Under the pieces are notes generated by a model. That model was given only the letters and a program-made list of their open reading frames with translations. It did not search any database and had not been told where the DNA came from. From Mycobacterium sp. PO1 (GTDB taxonomy: Bacteria; Actinomycetota; Actinomycetes; Mycobacteriales; Mycobacteriaceae): DNA of 64,000 nucleotides. Each line of letters begins with the position of its first letter. Position 1 is the stretch's first letter. The stretch covers positions 1-64,000 of the forward strand of contig NZ_BLTG01000052.1 of assembly GCF_017312405.1 (NCBI RefSeq), written 5' to 3'. Below are positions 27,496-37,821 of this stretch, one piece after another. The translations under genes were made by a program, and so were the position numbers.

Positions 27496-27561
27496 TCGCC
27501 GCGGGTCGGAGGCCCGCGGGGCGCGGCCGGCCAGCGGTGCCCGGTAGCTAGGCTGTGCCGC

Positions 27562-28827
27562 ATGGCTGCTGACATCGTGCCCATCCAGCTCAAGCTGACG
27601 AAGGGCGACGTGTACACGTTGTGGGCCCCGCGGTGGCGCGCCGACGGCGACGAGTGGGAGGCCTTCCTCGGCAAGGACGAAGACTTCTACGTGTTCGAGT
27701 CCGTCGCCGACCTGGTGGCCTTTGTGCGCACCGACACCGACAACGACCTCGCCGACCATCCCGCGTGGGAGAAGCTGACCGAGGCCAACGCGCACAGGCT
27801 GGTCCCGTCCGAGGCACACACGCACGACGTGGTCGGCTTCGAGGAAGTTTTGGCCGAGAAGCCCACCGACGACAGCGTCAGCGCCGTGCACGGTGCACTG
27901 GCCGTGGTCTCGTCGATCGGATCGGTGTGTGAGCTGCCCGCCGTCACCAAGTTCTTCAACGGCAACCCGGTGCTCGGCACCGTCGGCGGCGGAGTCGAGG
28001 CCTTCGCCGGGCGCGCCGGGCGCAAGCGGTGGGCCGAGATCGAGAAGATCATCGCCCGCGGCTGGGACAACGTTCTGGAGGCCATCGACGCGATCATCAC
28101 CACTCCCGACGTCGACCGCACCGCCGCGCAGAAGGCGCAGGCCGAGCTCGACGAGCCGGCCCCCGAGTTGGACGACGACGTGGCCGAGGACGACGTCGTG
28201 ATCGACGACGTGGTGGACACCGACGAAGAGTCCGCCGAGCTGGAAGCAGCGGCTCAGACCCGGGTGCTCGGCAGCGACGAAGACTTCTGGCAGCGGGTCG
28301 GCATCGACCCGGTGCGCATCATGACCAGTGGCGGCACGCTGTTCACGCTGCGCTGCTACCTCGACGACCGGCCGATCTTCCTGGGCCGCAACGGCCGCAT
28401 CAGCGTGTTCGGCTCAGAGCGCGCGCTGGCGCGCTATCTGGCCGACGAACACGACCACGACCTGTCCGACCTGGCCACCTACGACGACATCCGCACCGCG
28501 GCCACCGACGGCTCGTTGCGCATCGACGTCACCGACGACAACGTCTACGTGCTCACCGGAATCGCCGACGACCTGGCCGAGGGGCCCGATGCCCTCGACC
28601 GCGACCAGCTCGAACTCGCGGTCGAGCTGATCCGCGATGTCGGCGACTATGCCGAAGAGGCCAGCGTCGAGACCAAGCTGGCGCCCGACACCGCGCTGGG
28701 CCGGGTCATCGGCCACGTCCTCGAGCCGGACGAGACCGGACGCCCGACCGGCGGATCGTTCGCCGACGCCGTCGAGCAGTGGGAGTCGCTGGAGTCCTTC
28801 GTCGAGTCCCGCCTGCGCCAGGAGTGA
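27562..28827 (+). CDS. Conserved hypothetical protein, Rv3311-like
   Basis: 421 residues, matching the length and position of M. tuberculosis Rv3311 (between upp and add). It is acidic, with a DDDVAEDDVVIDDVVDTDEE hinge at about residues 208-230. The two halves look related: GKDEDFYVFESVADLVAFVR..DNDLADH (residues about 37-67) and GRNGRISVFGSERALARYLA..DHDLSDL (about 275-305) share spacing and the xVFxSxxxLxxxL pattern. Probably a duplicated domain. No catalytic motif, signal or membrane segment; function unknown. Confidence 0.75.
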   Translation: MAADIVPIQLKLTKGDVYTLWAPRWRADGDEWEAFLGKDEDFYVFESVADLVAFVRTDTDNDLADHPAWEKLTEANAHRLVPSEAHTHDVVGFEEVLAEKPTDDSVSAVHGALAVVSSIGSVCELPAVTKFFNGNPVLGTVGGGVEAFAGRAGRKRWAEIEKIIARGWDNVLEAIDAIITTPDVDRTAAQKAQAELDEPAPELDDDVAEDDVVIDDVVDTDEESAELEAAAQTRVLGSDEDFWQRVGIDPVRIMTSGGTLFTLRCYLDDRPIFLGRNGRISVFGSERALARYLADEHDHDLSDLATYDDIRTAATDGSLRIDVTDDNVYVLTGIADDLAEGPDALDRDQLELAVELIRDVGDYAEEASVETKLAPDTALGRVIGHVLEPDETGRPTGGSFADAVEQWESLESFVESRLRQE

Positions 28828-28851
28828 TTCCGCCGCGCCGGGTGCGCGGGG

Positions 28852-29940
28852 TCAGCCGATGAGCACGGCGTAGCGGGGTTTGATGACCTCGTCGATGATG
28901 GCCAACCGCTCGGGGAAACTGATGAACGCCGACTTCATCGCGTTGATGGTGAACCGCTCCAGATCGCTCCAGCCGTAGCCGAACGCCTCCACCAGCCGCA
29001 GCATCTCCAGGCTCATCGTGGTGTCGCTCATCAACCTGTTGTCGGTGTTGACCGTGACCCGGAAGCGCAACCGGGCCAGCCTGTCGAACGGATGCTCGGC
29101 GATGCTGGCCACCGCGCCGGTCTGCACGTTGGAACTCGGGCACATTTCGAACGGGATCCGCTTGTCCCGGAGCAGCGCCGCCAGCCGACCCAACCGCGCC
29201 GTGCCGTCGGAATCGACCTCGATGTCGTCGACGATGCGCACGCCGTGGCCGAGCCGGTCGGCCCCGCAGAACGCGATCGCCTCATGGATCGACGGCAGCC
29301 CGAACGCCTCCCCGGCGTGGATGGTGAACCGGGCGTTGTTGCTGCGCATGTACTCGAACGCGTCGAGGTGGCGGGTCGGCGGATGGCCGGCCTCGGCCCC
29401 GGCGATGTCGAAACCGACCACCCCCTGGTCCCGGAACCGCACCGCCAACGCGGCGATCTCGCGGGACCGCGCGGCATGACGCATCGCGGTGACCAGACAG
29501 CGCACCACGATCGCGTGGCCCTCGGCCGCGGCGACCTTCTCCCCGTCGGCGAACCCGGCCAGCACCGCGTCGACGACCGCGTCCAGCGAGAGCCCGCCGT
29601 CGATGTGCAGTTCAGGGGCGAACCGGATCTCGGCGTACACGACGTTGTCACGGGCGAGGTCTTCGACGCACTCGCGGGCGACCCGGTGCAGCGCTTCGGG
29701 GGTCTGCATGACGCCGACCGTGTGTGCGAACGGCTCCAGGTAACGCACCAGCGACCCGCTGTGCGCCGCGGTGCGGAAGAACGTGGCCAGCTTGTCGACA
29801 TCGGATTCGGGCAGCTGGTCGTAGCCGTAATGATCGGCGAGCTCGAGCACGGTGGCCGGGCGCAGACCGCCGTCGAGGTGGTCGTGCAACAGCGCCTTGG
29901 GCGCCTGCCGAATGGTCTCCAGCGTCAACGGTGTGGTCAC
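28852..29940 (-). CDS. add: Adenosine deaminase
   Basis: 362 residues. It deaminates adenosine and deoxyadenosine to inosine forms. Zinc and catalytic residues are in LLHDHLDGG (N-terminus), [14 protein letters not shown] and VTVNTDN. GTG start with GGAGGTT upstream. Third gene of the cdd-deoA-add operon, nine bases after the deoA stop. Its product is the substrate of the PNP encoded nearby. Confidence 0.95.
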   Translation of the reverse strand: MTTPLTLETIRQAPKALLHDHLDGGLRPATVLELADHYGYDQLPESDVDKLATFFRTAAHSGSLVRYLEPFAHTVGVMQTPEALHRVARECVEDLARDNVVYAEIRFAPELHIDGGLSLDAVVDAVLAGFADGEKVAAAEGHAIVVRCLVTAMRHAARSREIAALAVRFRDQGVVGFDIAGAEAGHPPTRHLDAFEYMRSNNARFTIHAGEAFGLPSIHEAIAFCGADRLGHGVRIVDDIEVDSDGTARLGRLAALLRDKRIPFEMCPSSNVQTGAVASIAEHPFDRLARLRFRVTVNTDNRLMSDTTMSLEMLRLVEAFGYGWSDLERFTINAMKSAFISFPERLAIIDEVIKPRYAVLIG

Positions 29941-29949
29941 TGCAACCTC

Positions 29950-31403
<1,454 letters not shown>

Positions 31404-31407
<4 letters not shown>

Positions 31408-31808
31408 GACCGCACCCGAGCCAGGTCGTCGGGCCCGAAGGCGTCGGGCAGCAGGTCGGCCAGCCGGCGGGGCCCGGCGGGATGGTCGACGAGCAGCTCC
31501 GGACCGCCGTGCTCCAGCAGGAGCTGACGGCACCGGCCGCACGGCATCAACGGGGCGCCGGTGGCGTCGACGACGGCGAGCGCGACCAGCCGTCCGCCGC
31601 CACCGGAATGTAGTGCGCAGACCACACCGCACTCGGCACAGAGACCTAGGCCATATGAGACATTCTCCACATTGCAGCCGGTCACCATTCGGTCATCGTC
31701 GGTCAGCCCTGCCGCCCCCACCGGGAACCGCGAGTACGGCGCATAGGCGTCCTTCGATGCCGCAATCGCTTTGTCCCGCAATGTCTCCCAATCGATCCCG
31801 GCCGTCAT
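31404..31808 (-). CDS. cdd: Cytidine deaminase
   Basis: 134 residues from ATG 31808 (MTAGIDWETL), matching M. tuberculosis Cdd; an upstream GTG at 31826 is possible. It converts cytidine and deoxycytidine to uridine forms. Zinc site and catalytic Glu: GLCAECGVVCAL and MPCGRCRQLL. The substrate region NVENVSYGL is present. First gene of the cdd-deoA-add operon, overlapping deoA by four bases. The 243 bp up to sdhC hold the divergent promoters. Confidence 0.94.
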
Positions 31809-31897
31809 TTCCGACTCACCGACCACTCATCTGAATGCATTCCGAATCCCCGTCCGTCGGCTCGGCCGGCCGAATAGGCAGACCTAACTTCACACCT

Positions 31898-31927
31898 TTG
31901 ACGCCCTGATCGGCTCCACGCTAGTTC
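31898..31927 (+). promoter_or_regulatory. Candidate promoter for sdhCDAB
   Basis: TTGACG (31898-31903), 18-base spacer, TAGTTC (31922-31927), about 115 bp before the sdhC ATG. The -35 is good, the -10 only fair. It would give a fairly long leader that reads through a G/C-rich stretch. Confidence 0.35.
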
Positions 31928-32051
31928 GATCGAGGTGGATGATGGGTTTAGAGTCGCCCCGAGGTTTGGGGCAGCGGTCCAGGCCACGCCTGTCACGGAG
32001 GGGGCCTCGAGGACCCCGCCCCGAGCGTCCACCGATGGCGTTGGAGGCCAG

Positions 32052-32480
32052 ATGAGCACGCAGACACCGAGTCTGACCGGAAGCGAGGCGGCACCCGCCC
32101 CGCGGCTGCGTCGACGCACCTTCTACCGCGGCGATCCCGGGATGTGGTCGTGGGTGCTGCACCGCATCACCGGTGCGACGATCTTCTTCTTCCTGTTCGT
32201 CCACGTGCTCGACACCGCGCTGGTGCGGGTCAGCCCCGAGGCCTACAACGAGGTCATCGACACCTACAAGACCCCGATCGTCGGCCTGATGGAGATCGGC
32301 CTGGTCGCCGCGGTGCTCTACCACGCGCTCAACGGGGTCCGCATCATCCTGATCGACTTCTGGCAACAAGGACCGAAGTACCAGAAGCTCATGCTGTGGG
32401 TGATCGCCGGCGTGTGGCTGGCCGTGATGATCCCCGCGGTCGGGGTCATCGGCATGCACATGGCGGAGCGGTTCCTGTGA
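32052..32480 (+). CDS. sdhC: Succinate dehydrogenase cytochrome b subunit
   Basis: 142 residues from ATG 32052 with GGAGG upstream. Three membrane helices; the conserved LHRITGATIFFFLFVHVLDT and the haem-ligand segment YHALNGVRIILIDFW are visible. It anchors the dehydrogenase and contributes to the quinone and haem sites. First gene of sdhCDAB, the operon corresponding to Rv3316-Rv3319. GTGA overlap with sdhD. Confidence 0.93.
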   Translation: MSTQTPSLTGSEAAPAPRLRRRTFYRGDPGMWSWVLHRITGATIFFFLFVHVLDTALVRVSPEAYNEVIDTYKTPIVGLMEIGLVAAVLYHALNGVRIILIDFWQQGPKYQKLMLWVIAGVWLAVMIPAVGVIGMHMAERFL

Positions 32481-32971
32481 GCGCCGTCGAACACCGCCGG
32501 GGCGAGAACCCCTACGACCACATCAGCGACCGCGGCGGTCCCGCCCCGGTGATGCAGAGCAGCTACGACCGGCCCGCCGGCCTGGACAACCCGCGCTCCA
32601 AGCGGCGCGGCGGCGGCATGCCGAACTTCGAGAAGTACACCTGGCTGTTCATGCGCTTTTCCGGCGTAGCGCTGATCTTCCTGGTGCTGGGCCATCTGTT
32701 CATCGGGCTCATCTGGGATGGCGGCGTCTATCGCATCGACTTCAACTACGTCGCGCAGCGCTGGGCCTCGCCGTTCTGGCAGACCTGGGACCTGCTGATG
32801 CTCTGGCTCGCCCAGCTGCACGGCGGCAACGGTATGCGCACCATCATCGCCGACTACAGCCGCAAGGACTCCACCAAGTTCTGGCTGAACACCCTGCTGG
32901 CGCTGTCGGTCGCCTTCACGCTGGTGCTGGGCACCTATGTGCTGCTGACCTTCGACGCCACGATCTCCTGA
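32477..32971 (+). CDS. sdhD: Succinate dehydrogenase membrane anchor subunit
   Basis: 164 residues from GTG 32477, overlapping the sdhC stop. About 50 cytosolic residues, then three helices: WLFMRFSGVALIFLVLGHLF, a middle helix with LMLWLAQLHGGNGMRTII and a last LLALSVAFTLVLGTYVLL. The His residues in LGHLF and QLHGGNG are plausible haem or quinone contacts. Second anchor subunit of complex II. Confidence 0.9.
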   Translation: MSAVEHRRGENPYDHISDRGGPAPVMQSSYDRPAGLDNPRSKRRGGGMPNFEKYTWLFMRFSGVALIFLVLGHLFIGLIWDGGVYRIDFNYVAQRWASPFWQTWDLLMLWLAQLHGGNGMRTIIADYSRKDSTKFWLNTLLALSVAFTLVLGTYVLLTFDATIS

Positions 32972-32986
32972 CGAGGAGCAGAAACC

Positions 32987-34741
32987 ATGATCGTTGAACA
33001 TCGCCACGACGTCGTCATCGTCGGCGCGGGCGGCGCGGGCATGCGTGCCGCCGTCGAGGCCGGTCCGCGGGCGCGGACCGCGGTGCTGACCAAGCTCTAC
33101 CCGACCCGGTCCCACACCGGCGCCGCCCAGGGCGGGATGTGCGCCGCACTGGCCAACGTCGAGGAAGACAACTGGGAGTGGCACACTTTCGACACCGTCA
33201 AGGGCGGCGATTACCTCGCCGACCAGGACGCGGTCGAGATCATGGCCAAGGAGGCCATCGACGCGGTGCTCGACCTGGAGAAGATGGGGATGCCGTTCAA
33301 CCGCACCCCTGAGGGTCGCATCGACCAGCGCCGGTTCGGCGGGCACACCCGCGACCACGGCAAGGCGCCGGTCCGGCGCGCGTGCTACGCCGCCGACCGC
33401 ACCGGCCACATGATCCTGCAGACGCTGTACCAGAACTGCGTCAAACACGACGTCGAGTTCTTCAACGAGTACTACGCCCTCGACATCGCCATGACCCAGA
33501 CCCCGTCGGGCCCGGTGGCCACCGGTGTCATCGCTTACGAGCTGGCGACCGGGGACATCCACGTCTTCCACGCCAAGGCGATCGTGTTCGCCACCGGCGG
33601 TTCGGGCCGGATGTACAAGACCACCTCCAACGCGCACACGCTGACCGGCGACGGCCTGGGCATCATCTTCCGCAAGGGACTTCCGCTGGAGGACATGGAG
33701 TTCCACCAGTTCCACCCGACCGGTCTGGCCGGGCTGGGCATCCTGATCTCCGAGGCCGTGCGCGGCGAGGGGGGCCGACTGCTCAACGGCGACGGCGAGC
33801 GGTTCATGGAACGCTACGCGCCGACGATCGTCGACCTGGCCCCGCGCGACATCGTCGCGCGCTCCATGGTCCTCGAGGTCCTCGAGGGCCGAGGCGCCGG
33901 ACCCAACAAGGACTACGTCTACATCGACGTGCGCCACCTCGGCGAGGACGTGCTCGAATCCAAGCTGCCCGACATCACCGAGTTCGCCCGCACCTACCTC
34001 GGGGTGGACCCGGTCAAGGAGCTCGTGCCGGTCTACCCCACCTGCCACTACGTGATGGGCGGCATCCCGACGACGGTCAACGGCCAGGTGCTCTCCGACA
34101 ACACCACCGTCGTGCCGGGCCTCTACGCCGCCGGCGAGTGCGCGTGTGTGTCGGTGCACGGCGCCAACCGGCTGGGCACCAACTCGCTGCTGGACATCAA
34201 CGTCTTCGGCCGTCGCGCGGGCATCGCCGCGGCGAACTACGCGCTGGGCCACGACTTCGTCGAGCTGCCGGAGAACCCGGCCGGCATGGTGGCCGGTTGG
34301 GTGGGCGACATCCTGTCCGACCACGGCAACGAGCGCGTCGCCGACATCCGCGGAGCGCTGCAGCAGTCGATGGACAACAACGCCGCGGTGTTCCGCACCG
34401 AGGAGACCCTCAAGCAGGCGCTGACCGACATTCACGCGCTGAAGGAGCGGTATTCGCGAATCACGGTGCACGACAAGGGCAAGCGCTACAACAGCGACCT
34501 GCTCGAGGCGATCGAGCTGGGCTTCCTGCTGGAGCTGGCCGAGGTCACCGTCGCCGGGGCGTTGAACCGCAAGGAGTCTCGCGGCGGGCACGCCCGCGAG
34601 GACTACCCGAACCGCGACGACACCAACTACATGCGCCACACCATGGCCTACAAGGCCGGCGAGGGCCTGCTGGCCGACATCCGCCTGGACTACAAGCCCG
34701 TCGTGCAGACACGCTACGAGCCGATGGAACGGAAGTACTGA
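32987..34741 (+). CDS. sdhA: Succinate dehydrogenase flavoprotein subunit
   Basis: 584 residues, standard length. FAD motif VVIVGAGGAGMRAAVEA, covalent-flavin histidine in TRSHTGAAQGG, the active-site region RFGGHTRDHGKAPVRR and the C-terminal GANRLGTNSLLD. It oxidises succinate to fumarate. Fifteen bases after sdhD with GAGGAG ahead of the ATG. Confidence 0.96.
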   Translation: MIVEHRHDVVIVGAGGAGMRAAVEAGPRARTAVLTKLYPTRSHTGAAQGGMCAALANVEEDNWEWHTFDTVKGGDYLADQDAVEIMAKEAIDAVLDLEKMGMPFNRTPEGRIDQRRFGGHTRDHGKAPVRRACYAADRTGHMILQTLYQNCVKHDVEFFNEYYALDIAMTQTPSGPVATGVIAYELATGDIHVFHAKAIVFATGGSGRMYKTTSNAHTLTGDGLGIIFRKGLPLEDMEFHQFHPTGLAGLGILISEAVRGEGGRLLNGDGERFMERYAPTIVDLAPRDIVARSMVLEVLEGRGAGPNKDYVYIDVRHLGEDVLESKLPDITEFARTYLGVDPVKELVPVYPTCHYVMGGIPTTVNGQVLSDNTTVVPGLYAAGECACVSVHGANRLGTNSLLDINVFGRRAGIAAANYALGHDFVELPENPAGMVAGWVGDILSDHGNERVADIRGALQQSMDNNAAVFRTEETLKQALTDIHALKERYSRITVHDKGKRYNSDLLEAIELGFLLELAEVTVAGALNRKESRGGHAREDYPNRDDTNYMRHTMAYKAGEGLLADIRLDYKPVVQTRYEPMERKY

Positions 34742-34745
34742 GAAG

Positions 34746-35525
34746 ATGACTATCGCTCCCGAGGTCGAGACGAAGGATCCCGAACTGCCACCCGTGCCCG
34801 AGGGCGCGGTGATGGTGACGCTGAAGATCGCGCGGTTCAACCCCGAGGACCCGGATGCCGCCGGCTTCCAGAGCTTCCGGGTGCCGTGCCTGCCCACCGA
34901 CCGGCTGCTGAACCTGCTGCACTACGCCAAGTGGTATCTGGACGGCACGCTGACCTTCCGCCGCTCCTGCGCGCACGGGGTGTGCGGCTCGGATGCGATG
35001 CGCATCAACGGCGTCAACCGGCTGGCGTGCAAGGTGCTGATGCGCGACATGCTGCCCAAGAACCCGAACAAACAGCTCACCATCACGATCGAGCCGATCC
35101 GCGGTCTGCCCGTGGAAAAGGATCTGGTCGTCGACATGGAGCCGTTCTTCGACGCCTACCGCGCGATCAAGCCGTACCTGATCACCACCGGCAACCAGCC
35201 GACCCGCGAGCGCATCCAGAGCCAGACCGACCGGGCCCGCTACGACGACACCACCAAGTGCATCCTGTGTGCGTGCTGCACCACCAGCTGCCCGGTGTAC
35301 TGGACCGAGGGCTCCTACTTCGGCCCGGCGGCGATCGTCAACGCCCACCGGTTCATCTTCGACTCGCGTGACGAGGGTGCCGCCGAGCGGCTGGACATCC
35401 TCAACGACGTCGACGGGGTGTGGCGCTGCCGCACGACGTTCAACTGCACGGAGTCCTGCCCGCGCGGTATCCAGGTCACGAAGGCGATCCAGGAAGTCAA
35501 GCGCGCGTTGATGTTCGCCCGCTAG
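34746..35525 (+). CDS. sdhB: Succinate dehydrogenase iron-sulfur subunit
   Basis: 259 residues. The 2Fe-2S cysteines lie in SCAHGVCGSDAM and RLACK, and the 4Fe-4S and 3Fe-4S ligands in CILCACCTTSCPVYW and NCTESCPRGI. It carries electrons from SdhA to quinone. ATG three codons' distance after the sdhA stop. Convergent with the MerR gene, six bases apart. Confidence 0.96.
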   Translation: MTIAPEVETKDPELPPVPEGAVMVTLKIARFNPEDPDAAGFQSFRVPCLPTDRLLNLLHYAKWYLDGTLTFRRSCAHGVCGSDAMRINGVNRLACKVLMRDMLPKNPNKQLTITIEPIRGLPVEKDLVVDMEPFFDAYRAIKPYLITTGNQPTRERIQSQTDRARYDDTTKCILCACCTTSCPVYWTEGSYFGPAAIVNAHRFIFDSRDEGAAERLDILNDVDGVWRCRTTFNCTESCPRGIQVTKAIQEVKRALMFAR

Positions 35526-35531
35526 GGCGCA

Positions 35532-36308
35532 TCAGGCGAGGCGGTCCGCGTTCGCGTGGATCGCGTCGCGGCAGTAGGCCGCGAGCCCGGGCAGTCCGAA
35601 CGTCTCGTCGTAGGTCTCGACGTATCTCGGGTCGCTGACGTACATGTCGCCCAGGTTGCGGTGAAACGCCGGCGGGCAGTCGTAGAACCATCGATTCACC
35701 TGCAGGCGGTGCTGCTCGGCGGCGTCCATCGCCTCGGCCGAGTCGGCGGGTAGCCCGGCCCGGAACGCGTCGGCCAGCGCCTTTTCGACGGCTTCGCCCT
35801 CGGCCTTGATCCGGACCCATTCGGCTTTGCCGTAGGACTTGGCCCGGCGTTGCGACTCCTGCCAGGCGTCGGTCTCGCCCCACTTCTGCTCGGCCTCGGC
35901 CTGATAGTCGTCGAAGCCGGGACCGAACAGCTCACGCATGTCGGCGTCGGTCATGGGGGTGTTCGTCATCGCCTTCTCCAATGCCTGATCGATTGCCTCG
36001 ACGAGTGTGGCCATCTCGTCGAGCCGGGACATGACGCGTTCGCGCTGCCGAATCAGGTGGCTGACCTCGTCCCCTTCTGCCAGCAGGCTCGCAATCTCGT
36101 CGAGCGGGAACTCGAGCCTGCGGTAGATGATGATCTGGGACAAGCGGGTGAGGTCTGCCGACGTGTAGACCCGGTAACCCGAGGCCGTTCGCCGGCTCGC
36201 GGTCAGCAACCCGATGTCGTCGTAGTGGTGAAGCGTGCGGACGGTGATGCCGAAGCGCTCCGCGACCTCACCCACCGTGAGCTCGTCCACCTGCTTCTCC
36301 TGCGTCAT
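35532..36308 (-). CDS. MerR-family regulator of the TipAL type
   Basis: 258 residues from ATG 36308 (MTQEKQVDELTVG); a GTG at 36335 is possible. Winged-helix DNA-binding domain LTVGEVAERFGITVRTLHHY with GYRVYTSADLTRL, a dimer helix, then a TipAS drug-binding domain (residues about 140-258; YQAEAEQKWGETDAWQESQR ... HRNLGDMYVSDPRY). TipAL proteins bind thiopeptides and other hydrophobic compounds and then activate their own gene. A dyad typical of MerR promoters lies just upstream. Confidence 0.9.
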   Translation of the reverse strand: MTQEKQVDELTVGEVAERFGITVRTLHHYDDIGLLTASRRTASGYRVYTSADLTRLSQIIIYRRLEFPLDEIASLLAEGDEVSHLIRQRERVMSRLDEMATLVEAIDQALEKAMTNTPMTDADMRELFGPGFDDYQAEAEQKWGETDAWQESQRRAKSYGKAEWVRIKAEGEAVEKALADAFRAGLPADSAEAMDAAEQHRLQVNRWFYDCPPAFHRNLGDMYVSDPRYVETYDETFGLPGLAAYCRDAIHANADRLA

Positions 36309-36324
36309 GTCGATCAGGGTGGCG

Positions 36325-36346
36325 CCTGACGCCACGTGAGGGTCAA
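36325..36346 (-). promoter_or_regulatory. Candidate MerR operator and -35
   Basis: On the minus strand TTGACC (36346-36341) is followed directly by the imperfect dyad CCTCACG-TGG-CGTCAGG (36341-36325). A dyad in the spacer next to the -35 is where MerR-family activators bind. I could not place a convincing -10. Confidence 0.45.
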
Positions 36347-36361
36347 GGCGTCAATCGTGAC

Positions 36362-37225
36362 TCATCCCCGGCGGACCAGGAAGTCGCGCATCAGCTCGGT
36401 CACCTCCGGCAGCGCGCTCTCCAGCAGAAAATGGCCGCCCTCGAACAGGTGGATCTCGGGGTCCACGGCGTCCTCGGCGAACGCCCGCGCGCCGTCCGGG
36501 CCGAAGAACGGGTCCCCGTCACCCCACACCGCGAGCACGGGCACTCCGCTGGCGCGCAGGTAGTCGTGCAGCTTGGGGTACAGCGTGGGATTGCTCGCGT
36601 AGTCCAGGAAGAGTTTCAGCTGGACGGCGTCATTGCCCGGCCGCGACAGCAGCGCGTAGTCGTGATGCCAGGTGTCGGGGCTGACCACGCTGGGGTCGGG
36701 CACGCCGGCGAGGTACTGGTGCCGGGTCGCCTCGAACGACAGGAACTCGCGCAGCGCGGCGGCCGTCTCGGGGTTCTGTTCCCGCTGGTAGGCCCATACC
36801 GGCTGCCAACCTTCGGGGACGAAGCCGGCGTCGTAGCCGTTGCCGTTCTGGGTGACGATCGCCGTGATCGCCGCCGGGTCGCGCAGCGCCAGCCGCCACC
36901 CGACCGGCGCTCCGTAGTCCTGGACATAGATCGCGTACCGGTCGACTCCGAGCTGTGCGAGCAGGCCCGCGGTGTGATCGGCCAGCGCGTCGAAGGTGTA
37001 GTCGAACTCCTCGACCGGGGGTGCGTCCGAATAGCCGAAACCGAGGAAGTCCGGCGCGATCACCCGGTACTGGTCGGCCAGTTCCGGGATGAGGTTGCGG
37101 AACATGAACGAGCTGGTCGGGAAGCCGTGCAGCAGGACGATGACGGGGGCGTCGGCGGGGCCGGCCTCCCGGTAGAAGACTGCGCGACCGGCGACGGTGG
37201 CGTAGCGATGATGAACGGCCGACAT
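36362..37225 (-). CDS. Alpha/beta hydrolase, epoxide hydrolase/haloalkane dehalogenase-like
   Basis: 287 residues. Oxyanion motif LLHGFPTSSFMFRN, DFLGFGYSD, and nucleophile elbow YVQDYGAPVGWR in which the nucleophile is Asp rather than Ser, as in epoxide hydrolases and haloalkane dehalogenases. The second acid is probably in VWGDGDPFF and the catalytic His in FEGGHFLLE. ATG with AGGAG upstream. Divergent from the CGNR regulator across 85 bp that contain CTAAC/GTTAG-type half sites, so it is likely repressed by that protein. Confidence 0.85.
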   Translation of the reverse strand: MSAVHHRYATVAGRAVFYREAGPADAPVIVLLHGFPTSSFMFRNLIPELADQYRVIAPDFLGFGYSDAPPVEEFDYTFDALADHTAGLLAQLGVDRYAIYVQDYGAPVGWRLALRDPAAITAIVTQNGNGYDAGFVPEGWQPVWAYQREQNPETAAALREFLSFEATRHQYLAGVPDPSVVSPDTWHHDYALLSRPGNDAVQLKLFLDYASNPTLYPKLHDYLRASGVPVLAVWGDGDPFFGPDGARAFAEDAVDPEIHLFEGGHFLLESALPEVTELMRDFLVRRG

Positions 37226-37310
37226 AACTAACTCCTAATCGCTGTTTTGCTGGTTAGCCGCAGTCAACCGGAAAGCATGTAACCTGTCAAGAGACGTTTG
37301 GAGGTTAGCG

Positions 37311-37814
37311 ATGGAGTTGTGCGTCACCGGCACCGACGACGAGGCGCTGCTGCTGGACCTGTTGAACACCACCCCCGTCATCGACGGTGTCCCGACCGAC
37401 GACCTCGCCGACCCTCACGACGCCGAGGCGTGGCTGGCCGCGCGCGGCCTCGCCCTGGAACCAGCCGAACGCGACGCCCTGATCCGGGTGCGCGCGGCGC
37501 TGCACGCGGTGGTCCGAGACGGCGCCTCACCCGAACTGTTGGCACCCTTCCTGTCCGGAGTCGACCTGCGCCCGGTGGTGCACGACAGCGGAGTGACGTG
37601 GCAGGTGAGCGGCGCCGACACGGCGGCGCGCATGGCGCTGGCCTGGGACGGCCTGCGCATCAGCCATCCGGGCCGGCTCCGGCCGTGCGCCAACACCGCG
37701 TGTCATCTGTTCCTGCTCGACCGCAGCAGACCCAACAACGCGCGCTGGTGCTCGATGGCCGTCTGCGGCAACAGGATGAAGGCCCGCAGGCACTATCAGC
37801 GCACCCGCGCCTGA
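37311..37814 (+). CDS. CGNR zinc-finger regulator
   Basis: 167 residues. The C-terminal zinc finger has C126, C131, C147 and C152 within the signature CGNRMKARRHYQR; the N-terminal domain is the ABATE ligand-binding type (EALLLDLLNTTPVIDG). These are stress- or ligand-responsive repressors usually linked to a divergent enzyme or efflux gene, here the epoxide-hydrolase-like gene. GGAGGTTAGCG before the ATG is both a ribosome site and part of a candidate operator. Confidence 0.9.
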   Translation: MELCVTGTDDEALLLDLLNTTPVIDGVPTDDLADPHDAEAWLAARGLALEPAERDALIRVRAALHAVVRDGASPELLAPFLSGVDLRPVVHDSGVTWQVSGADTAARMALAWDGLRISHPGRLRPCANTACHLFLLDRSRPNNARWCSMAVCGNRMKARRHYQRTRA

Positions 37815-37821
37815 TCGACGG

